DNA of 64,000 nt, from contig NZ_CP040272.1 of assembly GCF_013393905.1 (NCBI RefSeq), forward strand, positions 2,108,001-2,172,000, written 5' to 3'. The translations under genes and the position numbers were made by a program. The stretch's first letter is position 1. Each line of letters begins with the position of its first letter. The notes under the pieces are model-generated. The model saw only the letters and a list, made by a program, of their open reading frames with translations. It was not told the origin of the DNA and searched no databases. This DNA comes from Nostoc sp. C052. Its GTDB lineage: Bacteria > Cyanobacteriota > Cyanobacteriia > Cyanobacteriales > Nostocaceae. Below are positions 1 through 9,110 of this stretch, one piece after another.

Positions 1-415
1 CGATATGGGGAATACTAGCTTCTTCAAATATTTCTCCTTCTTCGACAAAATCCAATTTTTTGTATAAATCTTTTATATATTCTTGAGCATGAACCATTAC
101 TTCTGGAATATTTTTGTTAGCTACCACTTGTAGAGCATTTTCCATAATTTTTTTACCAATACCCTGTCCTCTAGCTGTCGATAAAACAGCGAGCCTTTCT
201 ATTTTGGCAGTTTTTTCATCCAAATATCTGATTCTGGTAGTACCCACAACTTCACCATTTAAATAAGCAATTAGATGAGTAGATATTTCATCTTTGCCAT
301 CAAACTCTAAAGCGGGATCTACACCTTGTTCTTCTTGAAAAACTGATTTTCTAATTGCTTGAATTGCCGGAAAATGTTGAGGAAATTCAGCAACTTTTAT
401 AACTAAATTACTCAT
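1..415 (-). CDS. GNAT-family N-acetyltransferase, 3' end cut by window
   Basis: The reading frame opens with ATG at 415 and stays open to base 1, so about 138 residues are visible and the C-terminus is missing. GNAT enzymes transfer an acetyl group from acetyl-CoA to an amine. The acetyl-CoA binding signature is visible as RGQGIGKKIM, preceded by the beta-4 strand IERLAVLSTA. The N-terminal part (IRKSVFQEEQGVD, then EISTHLIAYLNGEVVGTTRIR) resembles the ElaA-like/YjcF subgroup of small cytosolic acetyltransferases. The substrate cannot be told. No strong ribosome binding site precedes the ATG. It is separated from putA by a spacer with two strong hairpins, so it is probably a separate transcription unit. 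Confidence 0.85.
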   Translation of the reverse strand, partial: MSNLVIKVAEFPQHFPAIQAIRKSVFQEEQGVDPALEFDGKDEISTHLIAYLNGEVVGTTRIRYLDEKTAKIERLAVLSTARGQGIGKKIMENALQVVANKNIPEVMVHAQEYIKDLYKKLDFVEEGEIFEEASIPHI

Positions 416-488
416 TGTTATCTGTATCTTTGGGGTTCATATATACAATAGACATCTGGTGAAATTAATGATCAATTACCTGAAAGCT

Positions 489-520
489 ATGTAGAGACGT
501 TATATGTAACGTCTCTACAT
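489..520. repeat. Perfect 14-bp inverted repeat (Nostoc-type dispersed hairpin)
   Basis: The left arm ATGTAGAGACGTTA (489-502) and right arm TAACGTCTCTACAT (507-520) are exact reverse complements around a 4-base loop. GTAGAGACGT...ACGTCTCTAC hairpins are a familiar dispersed intergenic element in Nostoc-like genomes (established, from memory). It lies between the GNAT gene and putA. No T-run follows on either strand, so it is not a standard terminator. Confidence 0.85.
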
Positions 521-564
521 TCATTTTCATTCCTATGTCTAAATAGATAGGACATACGCCCTAC

Positions 565-638
565 TAGTCTGTCAAATTCACTTTGACGGTTAGAGAGACA
601 CGATAAATCGCCGTCTTTACAGTGAATTTGACAGACTA
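565..638. repeat. Long hairpin just downstream of putA (18-bp arms)
   Basis: TAGTCTGTCAAATTCACT (565-582) pairs perfectly with AGTGAATTTGACAGACTA (621-638). An inner GACGG (585-589) can pair with CCGTC (611-615). The element starts 17 bases beyond the putA stop codon. It could act as a 3' end or stabilising structure for the putA mRNA, or be a small MITE-like insertion; there is no oligo-T tail. The terminator role is inference, while the inverted repeat is directly visible. Confidence 0.8.
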
Positions 639-655
639 CTACCTACTTTTATCGT

Positions 656-3628
656 TCACTCTGCACCTTCAATTGGTGCAAAACCTTGGCGCTGAATATT
701 TTCTGTAACTGCGCGTGGTTCCAAAAATTGCAGCAGATAATCAGGGCCACCTGCTTTAGAACCTACTCCAGAAAGTTTAAATCCACCAAAGGGTTGCCGT
801 CCAACGATCGCTCCGGTAATATTGCGGTTAATGTACAAATTCCCAACTTCAAATTCTGTCTGCGCCTGCTGAATGTGCGAAGGTGTTCGAGAATAAAGTC
901 CGCCAGTTAAGGCGTAGTTTGTACCGTTGGCGACTGCTAACGCTTCCTGGAAATCTTTTACCCGAATTACCGCTAGCACAGGGCCAAAAATTTCTTGCTG
1001 GGAAATTACCGCATTTGGCGATACTTCACTAAAGATGACTGGCCCGATAAAATATCCTTGTTCAGGTGATGGTAATTCCAATGCTAGTTGTGCTTCTGCC
1101 TTACCCTTCTCAATATACTCGCGGATGCGATCGCGCGCATTAGCATCAATTACTGGCCCAACTTGGGTACTCGGTAATTCTGCTTCCCCAATATTTAAGG
1201 ATTTCGTCGCTTCCACCAATCGCTGCACAAAGGCATCATAAATCGGTTGCAGTACAATCACCCTAGAGGCGGCAGAACATTTTTGGCCACTGTAACCAAA
1301 TGCCGATTGCACCACTCCCACAACAGCCTGGTCTAAATCAGCACTCTCATCGACAATAATGGCATTCTTGCCGCCCATTTCTGCAATCACCCGTTTCATG
1401 TGCTTTTGTCCGGGTTTCAGTGTTGCCGCTTCTGCGTAAATTCTACAGCCTACTTCTTGGGAACCTGTAAAAGCAATCACGTGAGTATCTGGATGATTTA
1501 CCAAATAAGCACCGACTTGGGAACCCTTGCCAGGTACGTATTGAAATACACCTTTAGGAAAACCAGCATCGATCAAAATTTCTGTGAGTTTTGCCGTAAT
1601 GACAGAAGATGTTTCCGCAGGTTTGAGGAGAGTGCAATTGCCTGAAACTAAAGCTGCAACAGTCATTCCACAAGCGATCGCTAGCGGAAAATTCCAAGGA
1701 GAAATCACGACAGCAATACCGCGTGGCTGGTAAATATAACGATTGGTTTCACCAGGTATGTCATAATTCACACCTTCATCTAAACGTTCTATCTCATCAG
1801 CGTAGTACCGACAAAAGTCTATCGCTTCCGAAACCTCTCCATCAGCTTCCTTAACTGGTTTACCAACTTCCAAAACTATCCAAGCTGAAAGTTCGGCGCG
1901 GCGGAGTTCCATCAAATCACCCGCTTTCCGCAAAATATCAGCGCGTTGTTTGGCTGGCGTTTTCTTCCACCCAGGAAACGCCGCTTTCGCAGCTTGCATC
2001 GCCTGTTCCGCCTGTTCAACGCTAATCAACCCAACTTTACCAATTACCTCACTGAAATTAGAAGGATTGAGAGAATCAACAAATTCTGGCGTATTGACAT
2101 ACTCGCCATTAATCAGTGGTAAATAAGTCTTACCCAACTGTTGACGAACATTTTGGAAAGCTTGCGCCGTCTTCTTTCTCACCTCTTCTTCAGCGTAATC
2201 GGTATCAGCCGCACCGAGGAAATGAGAGTTAGGAGTTAAAGAGTTCTTTTCATCTTTGACAATTGGCGGCGCTAATAATTCTTCAATTGGTCGATTTTCG
2301 AGATTTTGCCGTAAAAAAGAACTATTAGCGGTATTTTCCAACAACCGCCGAATTAAATACGCCATCCCAGGTAATAATTCACCGTAGGGACAGTAAACTC
2401 TTACCCGATAACCCCTATCAACCAACGCCTTGGCAACTTTATCACCCATACCGTACAGGACTTGTAATTCAAAGCGACGGCGAGGGACATTTAAGCTTTC
2501 AGCGATGGCAATGGCACGAGAGTGCGATCGCACGTTATGGCTACCAATGGCAGAATAGACATATTGATGATTTTCTAACAACAGCTGAGTGATGGTTTCA
2601 AAGTTCGCATCAGTTGCCGCTTTATCGTTGTAAACTGGCTGTTTCCAATGCTTTTGGGCTGCTTTGATGGTTTCTTGATCCCAATATGCGCCTTTCACCA
2701 AACGGATTGTTAGGGGATAACCGCGTTCTTTCAACCAAGAAATTACGTCTTTGACATCTTGCTCGCTATCACGCAGATATGCTTGAATTGTGATGCCAAT
2801 ATCTGTACGTTGCCGAAATTCTTCTTCTAGTAACAGTTTTTTCAGGATGCTGAGAGTTATATCCTTATAGGCATACTGTTCCATATCAAAATGTACAGCT
2901 GCGCCTAATTCTTTAGCACGACGTAAGAGAGTACGGATGCGATCGCTAACTCGCTCCTCACTACCTTTAGCATCTAATGGGTCAAATTGGGAATAAAACG
3001 CCGTTAATTTCACAGAAACCTGAACTTTTGGGATTGCTTCGCCATCAGCCTCATCAATAGCCGGGATAGCTGACCAATTCTTCGATGCTTCCACCAATTG
3101 TTGCATTAATTCTAGATAGCGTTCTAGATAAGACTGCGCTTCCGCTTCGGTAATCACCGCTTCACCAAGTAAGTCGATGGTGAAAGCCATTTTCTCTTTT
3201 CGCAGTCGTTCAACTGTTTTGATGACTTGTTTAATATTTTCCCCAGAAATATATTTATGGGCGAGAGTCTCAACCGCTGTACCAACGGTTGTAGCAGCAA
3301 CTTGTCCTGGTACAGAATCGGGATTAGCAAAGTTCAGCATCCCCTTCAAAGCTGCTGGTAATTCTACAGATTCATCGCCGAGGTATTCTTGTAAATGTGA
3401 GGCAATTTCTGATTTACTGTGTAAAGCAGGTAGTGTATCTATAAAGCGAAATAGTTGCACCCGCAAGCCAGGATTACTCATCGCCCAAGCTAGTAATTTA
3501 TCATCCCAGCGCATTTGATCCCGCAGGGAAGAAAAAAACGAACGATTTTCCTGGGTTGCTGCGAGAAGTTGTTTAGCAATTTCTTGGGTTTTAGCTTCGT
3601 AGGTGCTTGTTTGTACTTGTAATACCAC
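656..3628 (-). CDS. putA: Bifunctional proline dehydrogenase / delta-1-pyrroline-5-carboxylate dehydrogenase
   Basis: The 990-residue fused enzyme oxidises proline to P5C (FAD-dependent) and then glutamate semialdehyde to glutamate (NAD+-dependent). The proline dehydrogenase barrel lies at about residues 130-470, with a typical C-terminal block RVYCPYGELLPGMAYLIRR. The aldehyde dehydrogenase domain covers about 510-985. It has PWNFPLAIA, FTGSQEVG, EMGGKNA with the general base Glu750, GQKCSA with catalytic Cys784, and EIFGPV. There is no N-terminal ribbon-helix-helix DNA-binding domain, so it is not the self-regulating PutA of enterobacteria. The start is GTG at 3628, with GGAG about 12 bases upstream. 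It stands alone between hairpin-containing spacers. The function is very likely; regulation cannot be read from the sequence. Confidence 0.96.
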   Translation of the reverse strand: MVLQVQTSTYEAKTQEIAKQLLAATQENRSFFSSLRDQMRWDDKLLAWAMSNPGLRVQLFRFIDTLPALHSKSEIASHLQEYLGDESVELPAALKGMLNFANPDSVPGQVAATTVGTAVETLAHKYISGENIKQVIKTVERLRKEKMAFTIDLLGEAVITEAEAQSYLERYLELMQQLVEASKNWSAIPAIDEADGEAIPKVQVSVKLTAFYSQFDPLDAKGSEERVSDRIRTLLRRAKELGAAVHFDMEQYAYKDITLSILKKLLLEEEFRQRTDIGITIQAYLRDSEQDVKDVISWLKERGYPLTIRLVKGAYWDQETIKAAQKHWKQPVYNDKAATDANFETITQLLLENHQYVYSAIGSHNVRSHSRAIAIAESLNVPRRRFELQVLYGMGDKVAKALVDRGYRVRVYCPYGELLPGMAYLIRRLLENTANSSFLRQNLENRPIEELLAPPIVKDEKNSLTPNSHFLGAADTDYAEEEVRKKTAQAFQNVRQQLGKTYLPLINGEYVNTPEFVDSLNPSNFSEVIGKVGLISVEQAEQAMQAAKAAFPGWKKTPAKQRADILRKAGDLMELRRAELSAWIVLEVGKPVKEADGEVSEAIDFCRYYADEIERLDEGVNYDIPGETNRYIYQPRGIAVVISPWNFPLAIACGMTVAALVSGNCTLLKPAETSSVITAKLTEILIDAGFPKGVFQYVPGKGSQVGAYLVNHPDTHVIAFTGSQEVGCRIYAEAATLKPGQKHMKRVIAEMGGKNAIIVDESADLDQAVVGVVQSAFGYSGQKCSAASRVIVLQPIYDAFVQRLVEATKSLNIGEAELPSTQVGPVIDANARDRIREYIEKGKAEAQLALELPSPEQGYFIGPVIFSEVSPNAVISQQEIFGPVLAVIRVKDFQEALAVANGTNYALTGGLYSRTPSHIQQAQTEFEVGNLYINRNITGAIVGRQPFGGFKLSGVGSKAGGPDYLLQFLEPRAVTENIQRQGFAPIEGAE

Positions 3629-4058
3629 TGATAATAAACTCCGTTAATCAAGGCAAGGCTTTTGGTATAAAGCCTGTGTCTTCTATTTTGACGCTTTCAT
3701 TTCGCAGTCACCATATTTAACGTGAGTTCGACGAACCTCTCCCTGCCTTGAACTAAAGTTCAAGTCTGTCCCTCTCCGACTCGGAGAGGGACGGTTTTGC
3801 GTAGTAAAACCTTCTTAGAGGTTTTTTGATTGAGCAAATTGGGTAGATATTATATGAGCAATCGAATTCACGTCATATTTAGTAGGGAGTGGAGAATTCA
3901 ATTAAAAATTAAAGAATTTCTGCCTCCTGCCTTCTTTTTCCCAATGCCCAATTCGATAACAAATGTTATCCTTTTGTTGATCTATTTTTAATTTGATAGA
4001 CAGATGTTGCAACACAAGAGATTAGCTCAGTCATACTAAGAGCGTCAATACTACATTT
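3629..4058. other. Intergenic spacer with two hairpin repeats
   Basis: This spacer lies between the divergent putA and HD-hydrolase genes. It holds a CTTGAAC/GTTCAAG hairpin (3747-3764) and a near-perfect palindrome of CCTCTCC/GGAGAGG type (3768-3792). I see no coding region, tRNA or other RNA gene. Promoters for both flanking genes must lie here, but no convincing -35/-10 pair stands out. Confidence 0.6.
3768..3792. repeat. Palindrome GTCCCTCTCCGA / TCGGAGAGGGAC
   Basis: The arms GTCCCTCTCCGA (3768-3779) and TCGGAGAGGGAC (3781-3792) are perfect reverse complements around a single C. A shorter hairpin CTTGAAC-TAAA-GTTCAAG sits immediately before it (3747-3764). These CTCTCC/GGAGAG palindromes recur in Nostocales spacers. 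ACGGTTTTGC follows on the plus strand, too short a T-run for a confident terminator call. Confidence 0.75.
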
Positions 4059-4709
4059 ATGCCTACAGAAAACCTCACGCATATTTTATTTTCTAACTGG
4101 CAACACACACTCCAACCCTTTGGCGTTGACCAGGTAGCGGCTGATAAAGCCTTTAATCCTTTGGTTGCAGCTTACTCTACCCCTGGTCGCTACTACCATA
4201 CACTCAAACACATCGATCGCATTCTCAGCACAATTCAGATTTTGCAAGGTTACACCAATAACTTACCAGCTGTTCAACTAGCTGCCTGGTTTCACGATGT
4301 AGTGTATGACTCTCAAGCCCAAGATAATGAAGAACGAAGTGCGGACTATGCTTCTGAATTGCTGATTAATCTGGTTATTCCAGAAACTATCATCACTACT
4401 GTTACCCGTCTGATTCTGAATACTAAAGACCACCAAGCTGCGGTTGATGATTATGATAGCCAAGTTTTACTTGATGCAGATTTAGGGATTTTGGCTACTG
4501 ACCCAGTGCAGTATCAAGAATACACCCATGCCATTCGCCGGGAATATGCCTGGGTGGCAGAAGAAGATTATATCAGAGGTCGTCAGCAGGTTTTAGAGGG
4601 ATTTTTAAGGCGATCGCGTATCTACTTTACGCCTTTAATGTTAGAGTTCGCCGAACCATCTGCCCGTGGCAATATCCAGGGAGAAATTCAGTCTTTATTG
4701 TCTGGTTAG
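4059..4709 (+). CDS. HD-type predicted metal-dependent hydrolase (COG4339-like)
   Basis: The 216-residue cytosolic protein has the arrangement of the COG4339 family of predicted HD-superfamily phosphohydrolases. It shows an early YHTLKHI helix, then WFHDVVYD with the HD pair at His79-Asp80, a run NEERSADYA after it, and a later LLDADLGILA acidic block. Family members bind a divalent metal; the physiological substrate is not known to me. The ATG start at 4059 follows a long spacer, and the gene appears monocistronic. It has no visible relation to its neighbours. I am confident of the family and not of the reaction. Confidence 0.85.
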   Translation: MPTENLTHILFSNWQHTLQPFGVDQVAADKAFNPLVAAYSTPGRYYHTLKHIDRILSTIQILQGYTNNLPAVQLAAWFHDVVYDSQAQDNEERSADYASELLINLVIPETIITTVTRLILNTKDHQAAVDDYDSQVLLDADLGILATDPVQYQEYTHAIRREYAWVAEEDYIRGRQQVLEGFLRRSRIYFTPLMLEFAEPSARGNIQGEIQSLLSG

Positions 4710-5049
4710 TTTTACATCAATTTTTCTTATGGATGCAACACCCGTTAAAGTAGCACAGCTTACACCCCTACGCTCAACCTGACTTTTCACATCATGTAGC
4801 AAGTTCCACGAAAAACCTAACCTAATTCCCGCGACGCTAAGACAAGGTAGTTTCAGACAAGCAGAGAAAAACTAAAACCCGGTTTCAAAGCCTCTATCCA
4901 AAGCGGAGAGAGGTTAGAGCCTGCATCTAAGGGAGAAGCTCTATAATGAGCTTTGATCTAGTATTAATATTTTAATTTAGCCATCATAAAGAAAGATAAG
5001 ATTTAATAAGAGATTTTTTACTACTGAATTTTGAAACAGGAAGAACACT
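4710..5049. other. Intergenic spacer upstream of the MFS gene
   Basis: No gene is visible. An imperfect inverted repeat (CCTCTATCC at 4891-4899 against GGAGAGAGG at 4905-4913) is another Nostoc-style short element. The last 70 bases are AT-rich and end in a good ribosome binding site (AGGAAG, 7 bases before the ATG at 5050). The promoter of the exporter gene is expected here but is not clearly recognisable. Confidence 0.5.
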
Positions 5050-6630
5050 ATGGCTAATACTGGTGTAATTCATCAACAAGCACCTCCAGAGCGTGTACCA
5101 ATAAGAACCTGGATTGGTGTATTAGCTAGTATGCTTGGTGCATTTATGGCAGTATTAGATATTCAAATAACTAATGCTTCGCTACAAGATATTCAAGCAA
5201 GTTTAGGAGCGACTCTAGAAGAAGGTTCTTGGATTTCTACAGCCTATCTCGTCGCAGAAATTGTGGTAATTCCTCTAACAGGATGGCTATCACGAGTATT
5301 TTCTCTGCGGCGTTATCTGTTAGTAAATACTGCACTATTTATTTTCTTTTCTATCTGCTGTGCTTGGTCATGGAATCTCAATTCCATGATTTTATTCCGC
5401 GCCTTACAAGGTTTTAGTGGAGGAGTGTTAATTCCCACCGCGATGACAGTTGTCTTAACGACTTTACCCCAATCTAAGCAATCAATTGGACTGGCTGCAT
5501 TTGGTTTTAGTGCAGTTTTTGCGCCCTCAATTGGCCCGACAATAGGAGGGTGGCTAACAGAAAATTTTGGTTGGGAATACAACTTTTATATAAACGTAAT
5601 TCCAGGAGGATTAATGCTAGCTGGCGTCTGGTATGGAATTAAGCAAGAGCTACCCCAAATTAATTTACTGAAGCAAGGTGATTGGTGGGGAATTATTGCG
5701 ATGGCAATTGGGCTAGGTTCCCTGCAAGTTGTTTTAGAAGAAGGTAGCCGCAAAGATTGGTTTAGTTCAGCATTGATTGTGCGTTTAAGTATAGTAGCAG
5801 TAATTTTTATAACGATATTTTTCTTAATAGAACTAACTCGGAAACAACCCTTTATTAATTTGCGGCTTTTACTTCGGCGTAACTTTGGTTTAGCCAGTAT
5901 TGTTAATGTCTCACTAGGGGTAGGATTGTATGGTTCAATCTATATTTTACCTCTATATCTTGCTCAAATTCAACAATATAATGCGCTACAAATTGGCGAA
6001 GTATTAATTTGGGCTGGTATTCCTCAACTATTTATTATTCCTCTCATCCCCAGAATAATGCAACGCATTGATGTGCGTTTAATGGTTGCTGTTGGTGTGA
6101 CTTTGTTCTCCATCAGTGCATTTATGAATTCTGGAATGACTCATGAAACTGGATTAGAACAATTACGATGGTCGCAATTTGTGCGAGCTATGGGACAACC
6201 CCTAATTATGGTACCACTAAGTTCTATTGCCACTGCTGGTTTGAATCCAAAAGAAGCAGGTTCAGCAAGTGGTTTATTTAATATGATGCGGAATATGGGT
6301 GGCTCTATCGGAATTGCATCTTTAGCAACTTTATTAACTAATAGAGAGCAATTTCACTCGAATAGATTGGGTGATGGAGTATCTTTATATAATCCAGAAA
6401 CTCAACAGCGAATTGACCAAATGACCCAGTATTTTATCAGTAGAGGTGCAGATTTAAATACCGCTCACAATCAAGCGATCGCATCTATATCAAATATAGT
6501 CCGTCGAGAAGCATTTGTGCTAGCTTTTAACGATTGTTTCTACTTTATTGGCATTGCACTCTTACTCAGTGGCATTGCCGTTTTATTCCTCAAAAAAGTG
6601 AAGCCAACAGGTGGGGCTGTGGCTCATTAA
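5050..6630 (+). CDS. DHA2/EmrB-type MFS multidrug exporter
   Basis: The 526-residue protein has about 14 hydrophobic membrane segments, the hallmark of the DHA2 (EmrB/QacA) drug:H+ antiporter family in the inner membrane. The first helix has the family motif AVLDIQITNASLQDI, and the next loop has GWLSRVFSLRRYLL (motif A). GFSAVFAPSIGPTIGGWL in helix 5 matches antiporter motif C. The C-terminus ends in a hydrophobic helix and a short basic tail. The start is ATG with AGGAAG 7 bases upstream. No EmrA-type adaptor or TetR regulator sits beside it, so the substrate is unknown. It is about 10 kb from the NRPS/PKS cluster on the opposite strand; export of that product is possible but unsupported. 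Confidence 0.9.
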   Translation: MANTGVIHQQAPPERVPIRTWIGVLASMLGAFMAVLDIQITNASLQDIQASLGATLEEGSWISTAYLVAEIVVIPLTGWLSRVFSLRRYLLVNTALFIFFSICCAWSWNLNSMILFRALQGFSGGVLIPTAMTVVLTTLPQSKQSIGLAAFGFSAVFAPSIGPTIGGWLTENFGWEYNFYINVIPGGLMLAGVWYGIKQELPQINLLKQGDWWGIIAMAIGLGSLQVVLEEGSRKDWFSSALIVRLSIVAVIFITIFFLIELTRKQPFINLRLLLRRNFGLASIVNVSLGVGLYGSIYILPLYLAQIQQYNALQIGEVLIWAGIPQLFIIPLIPRIMQRIDVRLMVAVGVTLFSISAFMNSGMTHETGLEQLRWSQFVRAMGQPLIMVPLSSIATAGLNPKEAGSASGLFNMMRNMGGSIGIASLATLLTNREQFHSNRLGDGVSLYNPETQQRIDQMTQYFISRGADLNTAHNQAIASISNIVRREAFVLAFNDCFYFIGIALLLSGIAVLFLKKVKPTGGAVAH

Positions 6631-6678
6631 ACTTGTTCTATAGGTTAAAATGTTTGATAAAACTACTAAGGTACTAAA

Positions 6679-7260
6679 ATGGTCATTAGCCGAAGTGAGT
6701 ACTACATCTCCCCAGAAGAATATTTAGAAGGCGAGAAATTTAGTGAAATAAAACACGAGTATATTGATGGGCAAGTCTACGCAATGGCAGGAGCAAGTGA
6801 TGCTCATGTCACAGTTAGTATGAATGTATCTATGCTACTGCGAAACCATCTCCGGGGTAGTGGTTGCCGTGTCTATATGTTAGATATGAAAGCACAAATT
6901 GATGTCATAAATCGCTATTTTTATCCCGATGTCATGGTGACTTGCGATACACGAGATAAAGAATTGGAATATTTTAAGTCCCATCCTTGCTTAATTATCG
7001 AAGTGCTTTCTGAGTCAACAGAAAGCTATGACAGAGGCAAGAAATTCGCTAGTTACCGACACTTAGAATCGCTACAAGAATATGTGCTAATTTCACCAGA
7101 TAGAATGAATGTAGAATGCTTCCGACGCAATTCAGATGGACATTGGGTACTTTACCCTTATGAAAAAGGGGAAGAATTGTATTTAGCTAGCGTTGATTTT
7201 CGTTGTGCGATCGCAGAAATATATGAAGATGTTTTATTAGTAGATGATAATATTTATTAA
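6679..7260 (+). CDS. Uma2-family protein (DUF820, PD-(D/E)XK fold)
   Basis: The 193-residue protein is typical of the Uma2 family, greatly expanded in cyanobacteria and sharing a restriction-endonuclease-like fold. Key residues are Glu27 in KHEYIDG, Asp84 in YPDVMV and Glu108 in LIIEVLSEST, matching the E...D...ExL core. The cellular role of the family is not established, although nuclease activity is generally assumed. It starts 48 bases after the MFS gene and could be cotranscribed with it. Its 3' end overlaps by 4 bases with the convergent Uma2 gene on the other strand. Confidence 0.88.
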   Translation: MVISRSEYYISPEEYLEGEKFSEIKHEYIDGQVYAMAGASDAHVTVSMNVSMLLRNHLRGSGCRVYMLDMKAQIDVINRYFYPDVMVTCDTRDKELEYFKSHPCLIIEVLSESTESYDRGKKFASYRHLESLQEYVLISPDRMNVECFRRNSDGHWVLYPYEKGEELYLASVDFRCAIAEIYEDVLLVDDNIY

Positions 7261-8015
7261 TCCAACATTTCTAGGTTAATTCCTAAAGCATTGAGTTGTT
7301 CAGCAGAGAGCGATCGCAACTTCTCTACAATTATCTCTCGTTTCTGTCGTTCAACTTCAGCACGTTCATAACCTGTTAACAATAAATTTCCTTGTGTATC
7401 CCACCACCGTAGCCAAGGTAACTCTGCATTCTGATACAAACCCTGCCAAATTCCCAACTCTATGCCCATAGGAACAATTGGGTAATGTCCTCGTTCATTG
7501 GGTTGCATCAGTTGATAAGTATTATCGACTAAGTGATATACTTCAACCTGTGCTTTTGTTACTTCATAAATTCCATAATAAGGCACTCTAATTGCCTGCT
7601 CATAAACCCAAAATTTACCAACATTCCCACCTTGCCCTTGAGATGGTGGTGTGCTATCTCGTTCTTCTGAACCATCTCCAGAGACAAATTCAATTACAAT
7701 CAAGGGCGCAACATATTCCTTCCACAGCACATAAGAACGCCGCGTTTTACCATCGAGAGTAGGTGGTACATTGGGTACATAAAACCAATCTGGTGATTCA
7801 GCCCCTTTCTCAGGAGGATCTGTCAATCGCCAGTAAATGCCTAAATCTTGTCCAATACAATATTGACTATCAGGATAAAGTTCCTCTAGGACAAGTTTAA
7901 TCGAGTCAGTGAGTAAAATACTTTGGGGATGCTCTTGCCAGTTTTTCACAAATGTACCATCTGAGTCTGGTAACTGGGTGTGATCGGGTAAAGTTAATGC
8001 CGATAAAGAAGTCAT
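7257..8015 (-). CDS. Uma2-family protein with C-terminal extension
   Basis: This 252-residue protein belongs to a longer Uma2 subgroup. Asp76 (ESPDWFYVP) and Glu109 (LIVIEFVS) are the visible nuclease-fold core residues. The following segment GYERAEVERQKREIIVEKL is a short charged helix, and the tail LSAEQLNALGINLEMLD is a common ending in this subgroup. An acidic/glycine-rich insert (GDGSEERDSTPPSQGQ) follows the core strand. It is convergent with, and overlaps by 4 bases, the neighbouring Uma2 gene, yet the two are only distantly similar, so they are not a recent tandem copy. Biological role unknown. Confidence 0.85.
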   Translation of the reverse strand: MTSLSALTLPDHTQLPDSDGTFVKNWQEHPQSILLTDSIKLVLEELYPDSQYCIGQDLGIYWRLTDPPEKGAESPDWFYVPNVPPTLDGKTRRSYVLWKEYVAPLIVIEFVSGDGSEERDSTPPSQGQGGNVGKFWVYEQAIRVPYYGIYEVTKAQVEVYHLVDNTYQLMQPNERGHYPIVPMGIELGIWQGLYQNAELPWLRWWDTQGNLLLTGYERAEVERQKREIIVEKLRSLSAEQLNALGINLEMLD

Positions 8016-8102
8016 AGGCTTTAACCAAAGGTTTGTCTGATTCTTATTGTAGACTGCTATTTTGCTATTTTTGAATAGATGGGCTACTAGGTTAAATGCT
8101 AT

Positions 8103-8390
8103 TTATATAACAACAGGTAATCTTGCTATATGAAAAAAGCTATTACGATTATTGCGGATATTCTGTATATCCTCACAATAATTCGCATTTGACTTAACTA
8201 TAGACAATAAAAAACGAGAACCTATTACTCGTAAATCGTATGGTATTAAATGAGTTGGTATATCAAAAATCCATCCGGTGCCGGCCCATACAGTATTTTC
8301 CGAACGTTCCCAAATTACCCTTGTGTATCCCCCATCCAAATGAAAAATTACTTTTACAGTTTCTCTGGTTAACAGAAATATTTCATCCAT
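8103..8390 (-). CDS. Hypothetical protein (95 aa)
   Basis: I do not recognise this protein. It is short and soluble, with a beta-rich N-terminal half (VKVIFHLDGGYTRVIWE) and tryptophans spaced through the middle, and no signal peptide or membrane helix. It reads in the opposite direction from the broken gene at 8488-8880, with 97 bases between their start codons. The call as a real gene rests on protein-like composition only. Confidence 0.45.
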   Translation of the reverse strand: MDEIFLLTRETVKVIFHLDGGYTRVIWERSENTVWAGTGWIFDIPTHLIPYDLRVIGSRFLLSIVKSNANYCEDIQNIRNNRNSFFHIARLPVVI

Positions 8391-8487
8391 TACAATTATT
8401 CTATTTTGATGCTTTGAAAAGGGCAGGCAGATATTATAAGTGTTTAACCAAACCTGATATTACAAAAATCTTAAGAAATAAAAACTA

Positions 8488-8880
8488 ATGAGTATAATAA
8501 AAGGTTATTTTGATGATGTGCATTTTCCATAATGTAAGATAGACAGCTTTGAAATTACTCCAGACTCTATTACCGTTAACATTAAAAAAGGACTTGAAAT
8601 ATATCCTCCACATCCTTTATCAGCCACAAGTAAGTTTGATGAACCATGTAAGATCATATTTAAAGGAGTAATATCATCAAAAAGAATTTTTAATGAGTAC
8701 AATCAAGAACAAATTAAAGGCTTTAGACAACACTTATTCAATAATGAATTCAATTGTAGTTATGACGCTAGTGTGGATTATTCGGAATATTTCATAGAGG
8801 GCTTATTGATTAAGCCATTAGGTTGGATAGAATGGCAAATAACTTCGACAGAATTTTACATTGATGATTTAAAAGATTAA
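8488..8880 (+). pseudogene. Small gene interrupted by an in-frame TAA
   Basis: From ATG at 8488 the frame runs 131 codons to TAA at 8878-8880 but is broken by one TAA at 8530-8532, after only 14 codons. Downstream the frame stays open for 115 codons and looks like real protein, for example ITVNIKKGLEIYPPHPL, KIIFKGVISSKRIF and GWIEWQITSTEFYIDDLKD. No ATG, GTG or TTG follows soon after the stop, so internal re-initiation is unlikely. I do not recognise the family. Either the gene is decaying or there is a base error in the sequence. Confidence 0.6.
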
Positions 8881-9110
8881 ACCATAACAACAACTTCAAT
8901 TGAGAATAAACGAGCCTTATTTTATCATTACAAGTGTTCTATTTCGATTCTTTTAAGAGGGCGGGCTGGAAAGCCCACCACACAATAATTAACAATCGGA
9001 TACCTCTTACCCAGTAGCCAAATTCCACGGAATCTGCTGGATAATACCCGATCGAAGTTTTTGCAAAGCATCCTTAAAGCCGATCGCAGCAACTCTGAAC
9101 AATATAATTT

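Noticed and set aside
8951..8990. Terminator at GGGCT...AGCCC near 8963-8976
   Set aside because: The stem is only 5 bp with no T-run and no clear upstream gene needing it.
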